From DATEHG01 sp041691295 (lineage in GTDB: Bacteria > Gemmatimonadota > Gemmatimonadetes > Gemmatimonadales > GWC2-71-9), in the NCBI GenBank assembly GCA_041691295.1, contig JBEPVA010000002.1, forward strand, positions 6,365 to 70,364: a stretch of 64,000 bases of DNA. Reading direction: 5' to 3'. Below are positions 34,795-43,792 of this stretch, piece after piece. The notes under the pieces were generated by a model, which was given only the letters and a program-made list of their open reading frames with translations, did no database searches and was not told the DNA's origin. The position numbers were made by a program, and so were the translations under genes. Within the stretch, counting starts at the first letter, position 1. The number at the start of each line of letters is the position of its first letter.

Positions 34795-35127
34795 ATGCCC
34801 CCGGTTCCAGCCGACGTCCTGCGCGGCACGCTTGATCTCCTGGTGCTCCGCACCCTGAGTCTCGGCCCGATGCACGGCTGGGGCATCAACCAGCGGATCC
34901 AGCAGATCTCGAAAGGCGTCCTCGAGGCCAACCAGGGCTCGCTCTACCCCGCCCTGCAGCGCCTGGAGCAAAAGGGGTGGATCGACAGCGACTGGCAGAC
35001 CACCGAGAACAATCGGCGGGCCCGCTACTACGAACTCACCAGCTCGGGGCGGAAGGCACTGCACCAGGAAACCGGTGAGTGGCGCCGGTATGTCGCGGCG
35101 GTCGAACTGATTCTCGGAAACGGCTGA
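34795..35127 (+). CDS. PadR-family transcriptional regulator
   Basis: A 110-residue PadR winged-helix protein: GTLDLLVLRTLSLGPMHGWG and NQGSLYPALQRLEQKGWI are family hallmarks. It usually represses an adjacent transporter gene. It lies 11 bases before the ADOP permease gene, which it probably controls. Start ATG 34795 has no clear ribosome site; TTGACT at 34719 may be part of a promoter. Confidence 0.93.
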   Translation: MPPVPADVLRGTLDLLVLRTLSLGPMHGWGINQRIQQISKGVLEANQGSLYPALQRLEQKGWIDSDWQTTENNRRARYYELTSSGRKALHQETGEWRRYVAAVELILGNG

Positions 35128-35138
35128 CCGGAGGAACG

Positions 35139-37787
35139 ATGGGACGATTCCATGGCTGGCTCCGGAGGCTGGAGGCGCTGCTCCGTCCAGCCGCCGCCGA
35201 CCGCCGGCTTCACGAAGAGATGCAATTCCACCTGGCCCGTGAAATCGAGAAGCACCTGGCGGCTGGCCTCTCCCCCGATGAGGCTCGCCGCCGGGCGCTG
35301 ATCGATTTCGGCGGAGTCACCCAGACCCTCGAGGCCCATCGTGGGGTGCGTCGAGGTATCTGGCTCGAGGAAATCCCGGGAGATGTCCGCCAGGCACTCC
35401 GGGCCCTGCGGCGGAGTCCCGTCTTTGCCGCCACGGCCATCCTCACGCTGGCCGTCGGAATCGGTGCCAACACCGCCATCTTCTCGGTGGTCCGCGCGGT
35501 CATTCTCCGCCCGCTGCCATTCCCTCATGCCGAACGCCTCGTCATGCTGTCGGAGGACAATCCCGAGAAGGGGTGGCACCGCGAGAGTGTGGCCCCGGCC
35601 AACTATTTCGACTGGAAAGAGCGGGTCGCGGCCTTTGAGGATGCGGCCGCTTACACCCAGGGAGGGGGCTCGACGCTGAGCAGCAACGGCCAGGCCACCC
35701 AGATCCAGGTGCGCGGCGTCACTGGCAATTACTTCTCGGTGCTGGGCGTCGATGTTGAACGTGGCCGGACCCTCCACGAGGCCGAGACCTGGCAGCAGGG
35801 TCCCGGTGTCGCGGTGATCAGCCACCGGCTGTGGGCCGAAGCGCTCGGCGCTGATCCGTCAGTCATCGGACGAACCGTCACACTCGATGGCAGTCCGGTG
35901 CAGATCGTTGGGGTCATGCCGAGCAGCTTCGGCTTCGCGGCCGACTCGGTGGATCTCTGGCAGGCGATGGGCTGGGATCCTTCGGTCAGGAGCCAGGCGT
36001 TCTTCCGCCGGGCCCACTGGGTCAGGGTCATCGCGCGCCTGAAGCCCGGAGTCATGCCGGCCGCGGCGGACGCGCAATTCCAGACCGTCGTGCGCCAGCT
36101 GCAGGTCGAGAACCCCGTGATCAACCGAGCAATGGGGGCCGACCTGGTACCGCTCCAGGAATTCCTGATCGGGGACCTCAAGGCGCCGCTCCTGATCCTG
36201 CAGGGCGCGGTGGGGCTCCTGCTGCTCATCGCCTGTGCGAATGTGGCCAACCTGCTGCTGGCGCAGGCCGTCGGTCGGGAACGGGAGATGTCGCTTCGGC
36301 TTACCCTCGGCGCCCGCACCGGCCGACTGGTACGGCAGGCACTCACCGAGAGCGTGGTCCTCGCCTCGCTCGGCGGACTGGCCGGCCTGGCGCTCGGATG
36401 GTTGGGCACTCGGGCACTGGCCGCGCTGCAGCCTGGTGGCATGCTTCCGGTACGCTCGGTGCCAATGGATCTGGCGGTGCTGGCGTGGGTCATGATCCTG
36501 ACCACACTGACCGGGCTGACTTTCGGAATTGCGCCGGCGGTCTGGAGCGCCAGCCGGTTGCCCGCCGAGGTCCTCAAGGAGGGCGGCAAAGGCAGTACCG
36601 GGTCACGCAGCAAGCGCTGGTCCGCCGCGCTGGTGGTGGCTGAGCTGGCGCTGGCACTGGTGCTCACGGCGGGGGCAGGGCTGCTGGTGCGGAGCTTCTG
36701 GCGGCTGCAGGGAATGGCGCCCGGGATTGATCCCGCCGGGGTGACCGCGATAGGCATTCGCCTGCCCTCAGGGTACGAAACCGCCGACAAGCAGATCGCT
36801 TTCTTCAACACCGTCATCGAGCGGGCTGGCGCGCTGCCGGGAGTGACCAATGCGGCTGCCGGCCTGGTGGCCCCACTCGGCGGCAACAGCTATACCAGCG
36901 ATTTTCATATCGGGGGACGCCCGCCTGAGGAGTACGGAACGGAAGTGGTCCGGGAAACCATCACATCGGACTACTTTCGGACCCTCGGCATTCCGCTTCG
37001 CGGCGGTCGATTCTTCACGCCCGCCGATCGGAAGGGATCGGCGCCAGTCACGATCATCAACCAGACTCTGGCCCGGCAGTATTTCCGCGGTCAGAATCCC
37101 GTCGGGCAGCTGATCACCTTCGACAAGACCCCGGATTCTTCTTCGGTCTGGCGCACGATTGTCGGCGTGGTGGGCGATGTCCGTCAGCGAGGACTGGCCC
37201 TCGAGCCCCAGGTCGAGGCCTACGAACCGATCGGCCAGCAGAGCAACAGTTACATGACCCTGCTGGTCCGCGCGCCGGGCTCCGCTGCGGAGGTGGTGCC
37301 AAATGTGCGCAAGCTGCTGGCCTCGCTCGACGCGTCGCTGGCGCCGGCACTCGTCGCGACACTGCCTGCTCTGGTCAGCCGCTCAATCGCGCGGCAGCGG
37401 TTCCTGATGACCGTGTTGCTGGTCTTCGCGGCGACCGGACTGCTCCTGGCCATTGTGGGGGTCTACGGGGTCATGGCCCAGCTCGCGGCCCGGCGGACCA
37501 GGGAGATGGGAATCCGGCTGGCGCTCGGCGCCCGGGCCACCCAGGTCCGCTGGCTGGTGCTGCGCCATGCGTTGGGGCTCCTGGCCGGCGGGTTGGGAGT
37601 CGGACTGGTGACCGCACTGATGGCCGCTCGTGCGATGAAGGCGCTGCTATATGGCGTGACACCGGCGGACCCGGGGACGTTCGGCGTCGTGACGGTGATG
37701 CTGGTGCTCACCGGTCTGCTCGCGTCATGGCTGCCGGCGCTGAAAGCCAGCCGGGCCGATCCGGCGACGACGCTTCGAGTGGAGTAG
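35139..37787 (+). CDS. ADOP-type ABC transporter permease (MacB/FtsX-like, duplicated)
   Basis: An 882-residue permease with a cytoplasmic N-terminal helical prefix (RRLEALLRPAAADRRLHEEM), then two copies of a MacB_PCD periplasmic domain plus FtsX domain. The first begins about residue 90 (SPVFAATAILTLAVGIGANTA), the second about residue 500. This duplicated-orphan architecture is known mainly from Acidobacteriota and Gemmatimonadota; no ATPase gene is adjacent, as usual for it. GAGGAA lies 4 bases before ATG 35139. Export or mechanotransmission is likely; the substrate is unknown. Confidence 0.92.
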   Translation: MGRFHGWLRRLEALLRPAAADRRLHEEMQFHLAREIEKHLAAGLSPDEARRRALIDFGGVTQTLEAHRGVRRGIWLEEIPGDVRQALRALRRSPVFAATAILTLAVGIGANTAIFSVVRAVILRPLPFPHAERLVMLSEDNPEKGWHRESVAPANYFDWKERVAAFEDAAAYTQGGGSTLSSNGQATQIQVRGVTGNYFSVLGVDVERGRTLHEAETWQQGPGVAVISHRLWAEALGADPSVIGRTVTLDGSPVQIVGVMPSSFGFAADSVDLWQAMGWDPSVRSQAFFRRAHWVRVIARLKPGVMPAAADAQFQTVVRQLQVENPVINRAMGADLVPLQEFLIGDLKAPLLILQGAVGLLLLIACANVANLLLAQAVGREREMSLRLTLGARTGRLVRQALTESVVLASLGGLAGLALGWLGTRALAALQPGGMLPVRSVPMDLAVLAWVMILTTLTGLTFGIAPAVWSASRLPAEVLKEGGKGSTGSRSKRWSAALVVAELALALVLTAGAGLLVRSFWRLQGMAPGIDPAGVTAIGIRLPSGYETADKQIAFFNTVIERAGALPGVTNAAAGLVAPLGGNSYTSDFHIGGRPPEEYGTEVVRETITSDYFRTLGIPLRGGRFFTPADRKGSAPVTIINQTLARQYFRGQNPVGQLITFDKTPDSSSVWRTIVGVVGDVRQRGLALEPQVEAYEPIGQQSNSYMTLLVRAPGSAAEVVPNVRKLLASLDASLAPALVATLPALVSRSIARQRFLMTVLLVFAATGLLLAIVGVYGVMAQLAARRTREMGIRLALGARATQVRWLVLRHALGLLAGGLGVGLVTALMAARAMKALLYGVTPADPGTFGVVTVMLVLTGLLASWLPALKASRADPATTLRVE

Positions 37788-37813
37788 GCGGGCGGGCCGA
37801 AGCGACTGCGGCA

Positions 37814-37908
37814 CCTCATCCCGAGCGAAGCGAGGGACCTTGCCCGTCAAACCGGTACCAGGTTTGACCAGTCAGGTCCCTCACTCGCTTTGCTCGCTCG
37901 GGATGAGG
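37814..37908. repeat. REP-like long palindromic element between convergent genes
   Basis: Arm 37814-37840 (CCTCATCCCGAGCGAAGCGA and so on) is repeated inverted at 37874-37908, the second arm carrying an insertion. An inner perfect 8-bp stem, GTCAAACC (37846) with GGTTTGAC (37861), lies between. It can act as a bidirectional terminator for the ADOP and cytidylate-kinase-like genes, or be a dispersed REP/BIME-like sequence. Confidence 0.8.
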
Positions 37909-37930
37909 TATCGAAGTCTCTCGTCTCACC

Positions 37931-38551
37931 TCACCACCCCATCGTCCGTGACCGCTGTACAATCACCTCGGCCGCGCCGCCGAAGCCGAGCAGTTCGGTG
38001 TTGAGCACCATGTGATAGTGGATCGGATCGGCCCAGTCGCGGTTGTAGTACTCCCGGTGGTAACGGGATCGCTGATGGTCGACCTCATCGACCCGTTTGT
38101 CGGCGGCCGCCTGCTCGAGCTTTTCCCGCTCCATGATCTGGACCACGCGCCAGCTTTTCGGGGCCACTACGCGAACATGCAATCCGTCATGCCGCCGGGC
38201 CAGGACCGCTGAGGCGGCCCGTCCAACCAGGACTACCCTGCCCTGTGAGGCGATCTCCCGGACCACCGCCTCCGTCACCTTCACAATTTCCGGCTCCGGC
38301 ATCAGAGCCGCCTGATCGGGAGCGGGCAGGGCAAACTCCTGTGAGCTCACCGCCAGGGTCCGGGCCAGCCGCTCCACAAAACTCGGCACCCGCTCATCCC
38401 GGCTGGCCACCTCGGCGTGGGATAGCCCCGCCCGTTCCGCCACCAGGCTGATCAGTTCGTTGTCCACCAGGGACCACGCCAGCGCGTCCGCTACCCGCCG
38501 GGCGATCTGGGCGCCACCGGCGCCGAACTGTCGGGAGATGGTGATTAACAT
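37931..38551 (-). CDS. Cytidylate-kinase-like family protein
   Basis: A 206-residue P-loop protein of the cytidylate-kinase-like (AAA_26) class. It starts ITISRQFGAGGAQIARRVADAL (nucleotide loop) and has VLVGRAASAVLARRHDGLHVRVVAP in the core. These are distinct from Cmk, and the substrate is uncertain. ATG 38551 has TATCGT 6 bases upstream and only a weak AAGG, so it may be leaderless. It converges with the ADOP gene. Confidence 0.88.
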   Translation of the reverse strand: MLITISRQFGAGGAQIARRVADALAWSLVDNELISLVAERAGLSHAEVASRDERVPSFVERLARTLAVSSQEFALPAPDQAALMPEPEIVKVTEAVVREIASQGRVVLVGRAASAVLARRHDGLHVRVVAPKSWRVVQIMEREKLEQAAADKRVDEVDHQRSRYHREYYNRDWADPIHYHMVLNTELLGFGGAAEVIVQRSRTMGW

Positions 38552-38557
38552 GCCTTG

Positions 38558-38563
38558 ACGATA
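38558..38563 (-). promoter_or_regulatory. Putative -10 hexamer for the cytidylate-kinase-like gene
   Basis: Minus-strand TATCGT ends 6 bases before ATG 38551, consistent with a leaderless transcript. Confidence 0.4.
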
Positions 38564-38671
38564 CCGGTGATAGGAGGAGTTCGTAAGAGTCGGAGATGGA
38601 AGACCGGAGATAGGAGACAGGAAATCGGAGGCAGAAAATATCGGCTGGGCGCCTGCAGCGTGGTGCCTGCC

Positions 38672-38714
38672 CCGCTGCCCCCAGCCCCCCAGCCCCCCAG
38701 CCCCCCTGCCCCCT
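38672..38714. repeat. CAGCCCCCC tandem repeat
   Basis: A 9-base word (CCCCCCAGC) repeats about four times in the spacer before the end of the MFS gene; on the minus strand it follows the MFS stop as a G-rich run. Confidence 0.75.
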
Positions 38715-39927
38715 ATCTCGCCAGTTCCACAATCCGCCTGGTCCCCACCAGCGTCACGACGATACAGATCACGCCGCCAAGGCCGACTGCCGTCGCGACG
38801 CCGAGGGTTTCGGCCACCCAGCCGACGAGGAGATTACCGATCGGTGCCAGGCCCAGGACCACCAGCGAGTAGAAGCCCATGACCCGGCCGCGCAGATGGT
38901 CGGGTGTCCTGGTCTGCAGCAGGGTATTGGTCATCACGTTATTGAGGATCATTCCGGCCCCGGCGGCGGCGAGCAGCACGACCGCCGACGGGAAATGCGC
39001 CACCAGACCCAGGCAGGCCAGCGCCGCCCCGAACGCGAAGCCTGCCCAGCGAATGATCCCGGCGTTCTTCTTGTCGCCGGAGAGCGCGGCCATCGAGAGC
39101 GCGCCGCACGCCGCGCCGACACCAAGTGCCGACATCAGGCCGCTGTAGCCTGTAGCGCTGGCGTGGAGGACATCGCGGGCGTAGACCGGCAGCATGGTGA
39201 CGAACGAAAAGCCGAAGATGCTGAAGGCGCCGGTCACGATCAGCAATGTCCGGGGCAATTCGGCCTGCCTGAGGTAGGTCAGGCCGCCGAGCAGGTCACG
39301 GTCCTGCTTCACTTCACGCGCCCCGGGCGCCACCGGCCGCATCTTGAACAGCGCTACCACCACGGCCAGGTAACTCAGGGAGTTGGCGAAGAAACAGGCC
39401 TTGAGTCCGACCCCCGCGATCAGCGCTGCCGCGATCAGCGGCCCCACGATCCGGGAGCTGTTGAACACCAGCGAGTTGAGCGCGATGGCATTCATGACGT
39501 CCGGCCGGTCGACCATTTCCATCAGGAAGGCCTGGCGGATCGGCACCTCGAAGGCGGTCAGGGTCCCCAGCGAAAAGGCCAGGACCATGAGCCAGTGCAG
39601 CGTGATGATATTGAAGGCGGTGAGGGTGGCGAGGATCAGCGACTCGATCAGCATCAGGCTCTGCAGCAGGATCAGTGCCTTGCGCCTCGGCACCCGGTCG
39701 GCCAGGACCCCGCCGTAGAGTGTGAACAGCAGAATCGGCAGCGACTCGAGAAAGGCCACCACCCCGACCAGCAGGGGGCGCGGTGAGAGCTGCACCACCA
39801 GCCACCCCTGCGCCACCACCTGCATCCAGGTGCCGCACAGCGACAGGAACTGGCCGGTCAGGAACAGCCGGAAGCTGGGAGAGCGAAGCGCGCCAAAGGC
39901 AGGGGGCCGGAGCGGGAGGGAGGACAC
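38713..39927 (-). CDS. MFS transporter (enterobactin-exporter EntS-like)
   Basis: A 404-residue major facilitator with about 12 helices. PSFRLFLTGQFLSLCGTWMQVVAQGWLV at the start matches, in two halves, the MFS_3/EntS-type pattern, and ADRVPRRKALILLQS is the loop 2-3 motif. Predicted role is efflux of small molecules or siderophores. Start is GTG 39927 with TAGCAT 6 bases upstream and no ribosome site. No regulator is adjacent apart from the divergent VWA gene. Confidence 0.9.
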   Translation of the reverse strand: MSSLPLRPPAFGALRSPSFRLFLTGQFLSLCGTWMQVVAQGWLVVQLSPRPLLVGVVAFLESLPILLFTLYGGVLADRVPRRKALILLQSLMLIESLILATLTAFNIITLHWLMVLAFSLGTLTAFEVPIRQAFLMEMVDRPDVMNAIALNSLVFNSSRIVGPLIAAALIAGVGLKACFFANSLSYLAVVVALFKMRPVAPGAREVKQDRDLLGGLTYLRQAELPRTLLIVTGAFSIFGFSFVTMLPVYARDVLHASATGYSGLMSALGVGAACGALSMAALSGDKKNAGIIRWAGFAFGAALACLGLVAHFPSAVVLLAAAGAGMILNNVMTNTLLQTRTPDHLRGRVMGFYSLVVLGLAPIGNLLVGWVAETLGVATAVGLGGVICIVVTLVGTRRIVELAR

Positions 39928-39933
39928 GGGACA

Positions 39934-39939
39934 ATGCTA
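39934..39939 (-). promoter_or_regulatory. Putative -10 hexamer for the MFS gene
   Basis: Minus-strand TAGCAT ends 6 bases before GTG 39927, the same geometry as at several other starts here. Confidence 0.4.
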
Positions 39940-39989
39940 GACGAGCGGTGGCACCGGGGGAAGTTGGGATGGCGGGATGGGGAGAAGTC

Positions 39990-40104
39990 GGGATGGGGGG
40001 AATGCTTGCGAAAAGACGCCGCACGGACGGCAATCCGAACCGGCTTCGGATCCTGGTGTATAGTTAGGAGAGTGGGATCGGGACGGAACGATTCCCCCCA
40101 TCCC
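39990..40104. repeat. 14-bp inverted repeat in a divergent promoter region
   Basis: GGGATGGGGGGAAT (39990-40003) and ATTCCCCCCATCCC (40091-40104) are exact inverted copies. A TATAGT at 40059-40064, possible -10 for the VWA gene, lies between them. Confidence 0.85.
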
Positions 40105-40130
40105 CTCATCCCCACATCCGAAATCGAAGC

Positions 40131-41402
40131 ATGCGATTTACCACCTACTCCAAATTCGTCCCCGGCTCCGCCGACGCGGTCAACCTCCAGTCGCTGCTCG
40201 ACCAGCTGGGGGACTTTCTGCTGCAGTCCGGCTTCCAGGGCGGCGACCCCTACGGCGAGGACGACAGTCAGTCACTCGACAACCTGCGCGAGGCAATCCT
40301 CCAGGCCCTGATCGATTCCAAGCAGCTCACCCCCGAGATGCTGGCCTTCCTCCGCGGCGATTCCACCGGTGACCCGGCCCGCGACGAGGCCATCGGGCGA
40401 GCGCTGGCCAAGCTGCTCGATGAGCTGATTCAGCGGATGGTCGAGGAGGGGTTCCTCAACCTCACCGAGTCACAGGCTGCTCCGTCTCACCAGCCGATGT
40501 TCGGTCCCGGCGGTCAGGCCCGCTCCGCAGCCCGCGACGTCCAGTTCCAGTTGACCGACAAGGGAATCGATTTCCTCGGCTACCGCACCCTGAAACAGCT
40601 GCTCGGCAGCCTTGGCAAGTCGAGCTTCGGGGCCCACGACACTCCGCACCTGGCCACCGGGGTGGAGGCGGAAGCGGCCAGCCGCCCCTACGAGTTCGGC
40701 GACACCATGAATCTCGATGCACCCGGCACACTGGGTCGGGCCCTGGCGCGGCAGGGGCTCAAGACTCCGCTCGAACTCGAGTATGGCGACCTGCTGGTCC
40801 ACCAGGCGGACTACCGCTCGTCGGCGGCCACCGTCCTGATGCTCGACTGCTCCCACTCAATGATCCTCTACGGCGAGGACCGGTTCACCCCGGCCAAGAA
40901 GGTGGCGCTGGCCCTGACTCACCTGATCCACACCCAGTACCCCGGCGATTCGATCCGGGTAGTCCTGTTTCATGACGACGCCGAGGAGATTCCGCTCCGG
41001 GCCCTGGCCAAGGCCCAAGTGGGGCCGTTCCATACCAACACCGCGGCAGGCCTCAGGCTGGCCCGCAAGATCCTGCTGTCCCAGAGCAAGGACATGCGAC
41101 AGATCATCATGATCACCGATGGCAAGCCGTCAGCCATGCCACTGCCCGACGGCCGAGTCTACATCAACTCGGTGGGGCTCGACCCGGCCATCCTGAAAGT
41201 GACCTACAATGAAGTGGCCGAATGCCGCCGCTCCGGCATCCAGATCAATACCTTCATGCTGGCGCGAGATCGGAGCCTGGTGGAGTTCGTGCGGAAGGTC
41301 AGCGAGATCTGCCGGGGCAAGGCCTACTTCACCAGCCCCGTGACTCTGGGCCAGTTCATCCTGACTGATTTCATGAAGCGGCGGACGCGGAAGGTGAGTT
41401 AG
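40131..41402 (+). CDS. VWA-domain protein, likely partner of the ChlI/MoxR-like ATPase
   Basis: A 423-residue protein. The N-terminal half is helical and Leu-rich, the C-terminal half is a VWA domain with a full MIDAS: Asp239-x-Ser241-x-Ser243 (DCSHS), Thr in HTNTAAG and Asp in ITDGKPSA. Such proteins bind Mg2+ and work with a MoxR/ChlI-like ATPase to load metals or remodel proteins; the nearest ATPase of that type is at 33130. Possible -10 TATAGT at 40059. No signal peptide. Confidence 0.88.
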   Translation: MRFTTYSKFVPGSADAVNLQSLLDQLGDFLLQSGFQGGDPYGEDDSQSLDNLREAILQALIDSKQLTPEMLAFLRGDSTGDPARDEAIGRALAKLLDELIQRMVEEGFLNLTESQAAPSHQPMFGPGGQARSAARDVQFQLTDKGIDFLGYRTLKQLLGSLGKSSFGAHDTPHLATGVEAEAASRPYEFGDTMNLDAPGTLGRALARQGLKTPLELEYGDLLVHQADYRSSAATVLMLDCSHSMILYGEDRFTPAKKVALALTHLIHTQYPGDSIRVVLFHDDAEEIPLRALAKAQVGPFHTNTAAGLRLARKILLSQSKDMRQIIMITDGKPSAMPLPDGRVYINSVGLDPAILKVTYNEVAECRRSGIQINTFMLARDRSLVEFVRKVSEICRGKAYFTSPVTLGQFILTDFMKRRTRKVS

Positions 41403-41460
41403 GAATCCAGAGGTCGGAGTTGGGGGTGGGAATCACACCGGATCCTTGGTCCCGGAAGCC

Positions 41461-41521
41461 AATTCTCCTTCGAGGACCTGACTCCTGACTCCCAACTCAC
41501 GACTCCCGACTAACGACTAAC
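41461..41521. repeat. GACTCCTGACTCCC/GACTAACGACTAACGA word repeat
   Basis: Degenerate ACTCCTG/ACTCCCA/ACTAACG words fill the spacer between the converging VWA and M48 genes up to the M48 stop. Confidence 0.65.
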
Positions 41522-42946
41522 GACCCGCTTGACCATCCGCCCCGCCGGCATCGTGGTCGAGCTGTCCACCCGGTTGATCAGGCTGAGCTCGGCCAGCGAC
41601 ACCACACTGGGCGAGGACCGCTGCAACTCGCTCAGGGTGGTCGGCCGGGTCAGCTTCTCGATCTTGAGCCGCTTGGGCTGGATGTTGAGGACTGCGGGGT
41701 CAGTCACCGGCCGGAAACTCCCCAGCGCGGACCGCAGCAGGTTCTGGTACTGGGGCCACTTGTCGGCCGTAGTGTATCCCACCAGCGCGTAGGTCTTCCC
41801 GTCATAGGACACGAATGATGCCCGCCCGCGGACCACTCCTTGTTCGCTGGTCTGCTGGAAGTCGCCCGAGACTGCCGGCTGCCCGCCGATCGACTCACGG
41901 GTCAGTGGCGTGGCGGTGATGCCCTGCCCCGCAAAGGCGGCCCGGGCGGCGGAATCCGGAGTGCCCTGCGCCAGGCTGATCTGCACCATGGCATCCTGGC
42001 CACTGCTGATGCCCATGACGCCGCTGGCCTGGTTCTGGGTCGGCCAGCCATCGGGAAAGGTGAACTGGAACCTGAAGTCGGGATGATAGAACACCGGGCC
42101 GACAAAATATCCATCGCGGGGGTTTTCACCGTAAATCATTCCGTCGATGATCTTGAGATACACCTCCCGGCCGGCATACAGCGAATCGAAATTGACCTTG
42201 GTCTCGGCCAGTCGCTGTTCGGTAGCCTGGATGCGGTCCGCCGGCGCCGGATGGGTTGATTGCCAGTCCGGTACCTTGCTGCCGCCCGCCGCCTGGGTCA
42301 CTCCATCGAGGGTAATGAACACATCCTTCATGGCGCGGACATCGTATTTCGTCTTCAATGCGTACCTGAATCCCAGCATATCGGCTTGCGACTCATCCCC
42401 TCGGCTGTAACTGAGGAACAGCAGCTGGAGCCCCTGTTGTGCCACACCGGCATACTGTGAAAACGTCTTCGAGGCCAGGCTGCCGGCCACCAGTCCCACC
42501 TGGGCAATCTCCTGCCGGGTGATCTGGCGGGCCGAATGGCGGGCGGTGACGTGGCCGGTCTCGTGGCCGATGACCGTGGCCAGCTCGGCCTCGGAATTCA
42601 TGTCGGTCAGCAGGCCGCGGGTGACGAAGATGTAGCCGCCCGGCAGCGCAAAGGCGTTGACGCCCGGATCGTCGACCACGTGAAATTCCCATGGCAGCCC
42701 CGGCCGCTCGCCGGCGGCGGCCAGCTTGTGGCCGATCTGGCTGACGTAGCGCTGCACCGCATCGTCGGGATAGTAGGGCGTGGCCAGCGGCACCTGGGCG
42801 GCGGCGGCCTTCCCCATCTCGATTTCCTGCGACTCGGAAACCAGGCTTATCTCGTTCTGCCCGGTCGCCGGATTGGTGGCACACGATTCTATCAGGCACA
42901 GTCCGGCGACCAGGGTCGCGCGGCTGACAAATGTTTTCAGTTCCAT
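41510..42946 (-). CDS. M48-family metalloprotease lipoprotein (BepA-like)
   Basis: A 478-residue protein: signal peptide with lipobox ending Cys22 (LIESC), zinc motif HETGH at 128-132, and a third-ligand region ESQADMLGFRYA. The C-terminal half has beta-rich repeats and ends in a LysM-like region. BepA-type proteases degrade or help fold stalled outer-membrane proteins, which fits the BamA/TamB operon in the window. ATG 42946 is chosen over a 43009 start because GGGAG lies 7 bases upstream and a lipoprotein signal follows. Confidence 0.9.
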   Translation of the reverse strand: MELKTFVSRATLVAGLCLIESCATNPATGQNEISLVSESQEIEMGKAAAAQVPLATPYYPDDAVQRYVSQIGHKLAAAGERPGLPWEFHVVDDPGVNAFALPGGYIFVTRGLLTDMNSEAELATVIGHETGHVTARHSARQITRQEIAQVGLVAGSLASKTFSQYAGVAQQGLQLLFLSYSRGDESQADMLGFRYALKTKYDVRAMKDVFITLDGVTQAAGGSKVPDWQSTHPAPADRIQATEQRLAETKVNFDSLYAGREVYLKIIDGMIYGENPRDGYFVGPVFYHPDFRFQFTFPDGWPTQNQASGVMGISSGQDAMVQISLAQGTPDSAARAAFAGQGITATPLTRESIGGQPAVSGDFQQTSEQGVVRGRASFVSYDGKTYALVGYTTADKWPQYQNLLRSALGSFRPVTDPAVLNIQPKRLKIEKLTRPTTLSELQRSSPSVVSLAELSLINRVDSSTTMPAGRMVKRVVSR

Positions 42947-42959
42947 CGGTACGCTCCCG

Positions 42960-43523
42960 CTATGCGTGAGGCCAGCGCCATCCGAACATGCCGGCTGTGA
43001 GGCAACCATAGATCACGGCACCCAGCAGATCCTTCATGGCAACCGACCAGGGCCGTGCAAACCAGACCGAATGAGCAAAATTCCCGAAACCGTACGCCAT
43101 CGAGCCCGCGATGGCGATCGGACAGAACACGGTCATGTACGCCGAACCGACCGGAAGCAGGCCGCAGGCCATCCATGCCAGGCCGAGCGAGGTGACCAGG
43201 CAGACCACGAACCACTGTCCGAGCACCGGACCCATCGCGAATACACCGGGCGACCGCAGGATCAGCAGAGCGTTGGGCCCCTGGTTGTACTTGGCCACCA
43301 TCTCGGCGCTCCCCATCAGCTTCATGTCGGCGCAGTACGGCACGACGTACTGCCCCGCCGGAGGCAAGTTCTTGAGCATTGCCGCCCTGAATCCCTCTTC
43401 GTCGGGCAGCTTGCCGAAATCATTCTTGTGCAGCGGAGTGACCATGTGGATCAGGGCGCTGGCAAAAAAGACCAGGACCGCCGACCCGATGATCGGAATC
43501 CAGAGCATGCCGAGGGTTACCAT
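42960..43523 (-). CDS. Conserved hypothetical membrane protein
   Basis: A 187-residue protein with about four transmembrane helices: an N-terminal segment (WIPIIGSAVLVFFASALIHM), then a soluble stretch with KNDFGKLPDEEGFRAAM, and three C-terminal helices. I do not recognise a named family. It ends 13 bases before the M48 start in the same direction, so the two are probably cotranscribed. A weak GAGG lies 9 bases before ATG 43523. Confidence 0.75.
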   Translation of the reverse strand: MVTLGMLWIPIIGSAVLVFFASALIHMVTPLHKNDFGKLPDEEGFRAAMLKNLPPAGQYVVPYCADMKLMGSAEMVAKYNQGPNALLILRSPGVFAMGPVLGQWFVVCLVTSLGLAWMACGLLPVGSAYMTVFCPIAIAGSMAYGFGNFAHSVWFARPWSVAMKDLLGAVIYGCLTAGMFGWRWPHA

Positions 43524-43792
43524 GGGGTCAGGCCTCGAGGCTGAAGGGAAGAAAACGGAAGGGCAACGAACGAACGGAGAGACACCGATTGTCCCGTGGA
43601 ACTGCCAGCATCACTGCATGGCGGCAGGACGGCTTGAAGCCGTGGCCACGGCGCGGATCGGTCCGCGATTTTCCGCGTCGTACCTGCGTACGCGGTCATC
43701 CGCGATCAGTTCGGAGAGCGAGTGCGGAAACAGAGCAGAGCGGCGGCCATGGCCGGAAATTGGGCCCGGACCGGAATCACTGCAAGTGGCGC

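Noticed and set aside
43517..43699. 60-codon minus-strand frame in the spacer after the HEMGH gene
   Set aside because: No ribosome site, no conserved-looking features, and Arg/Ser/Pro-rich composition; treated as non-coding.
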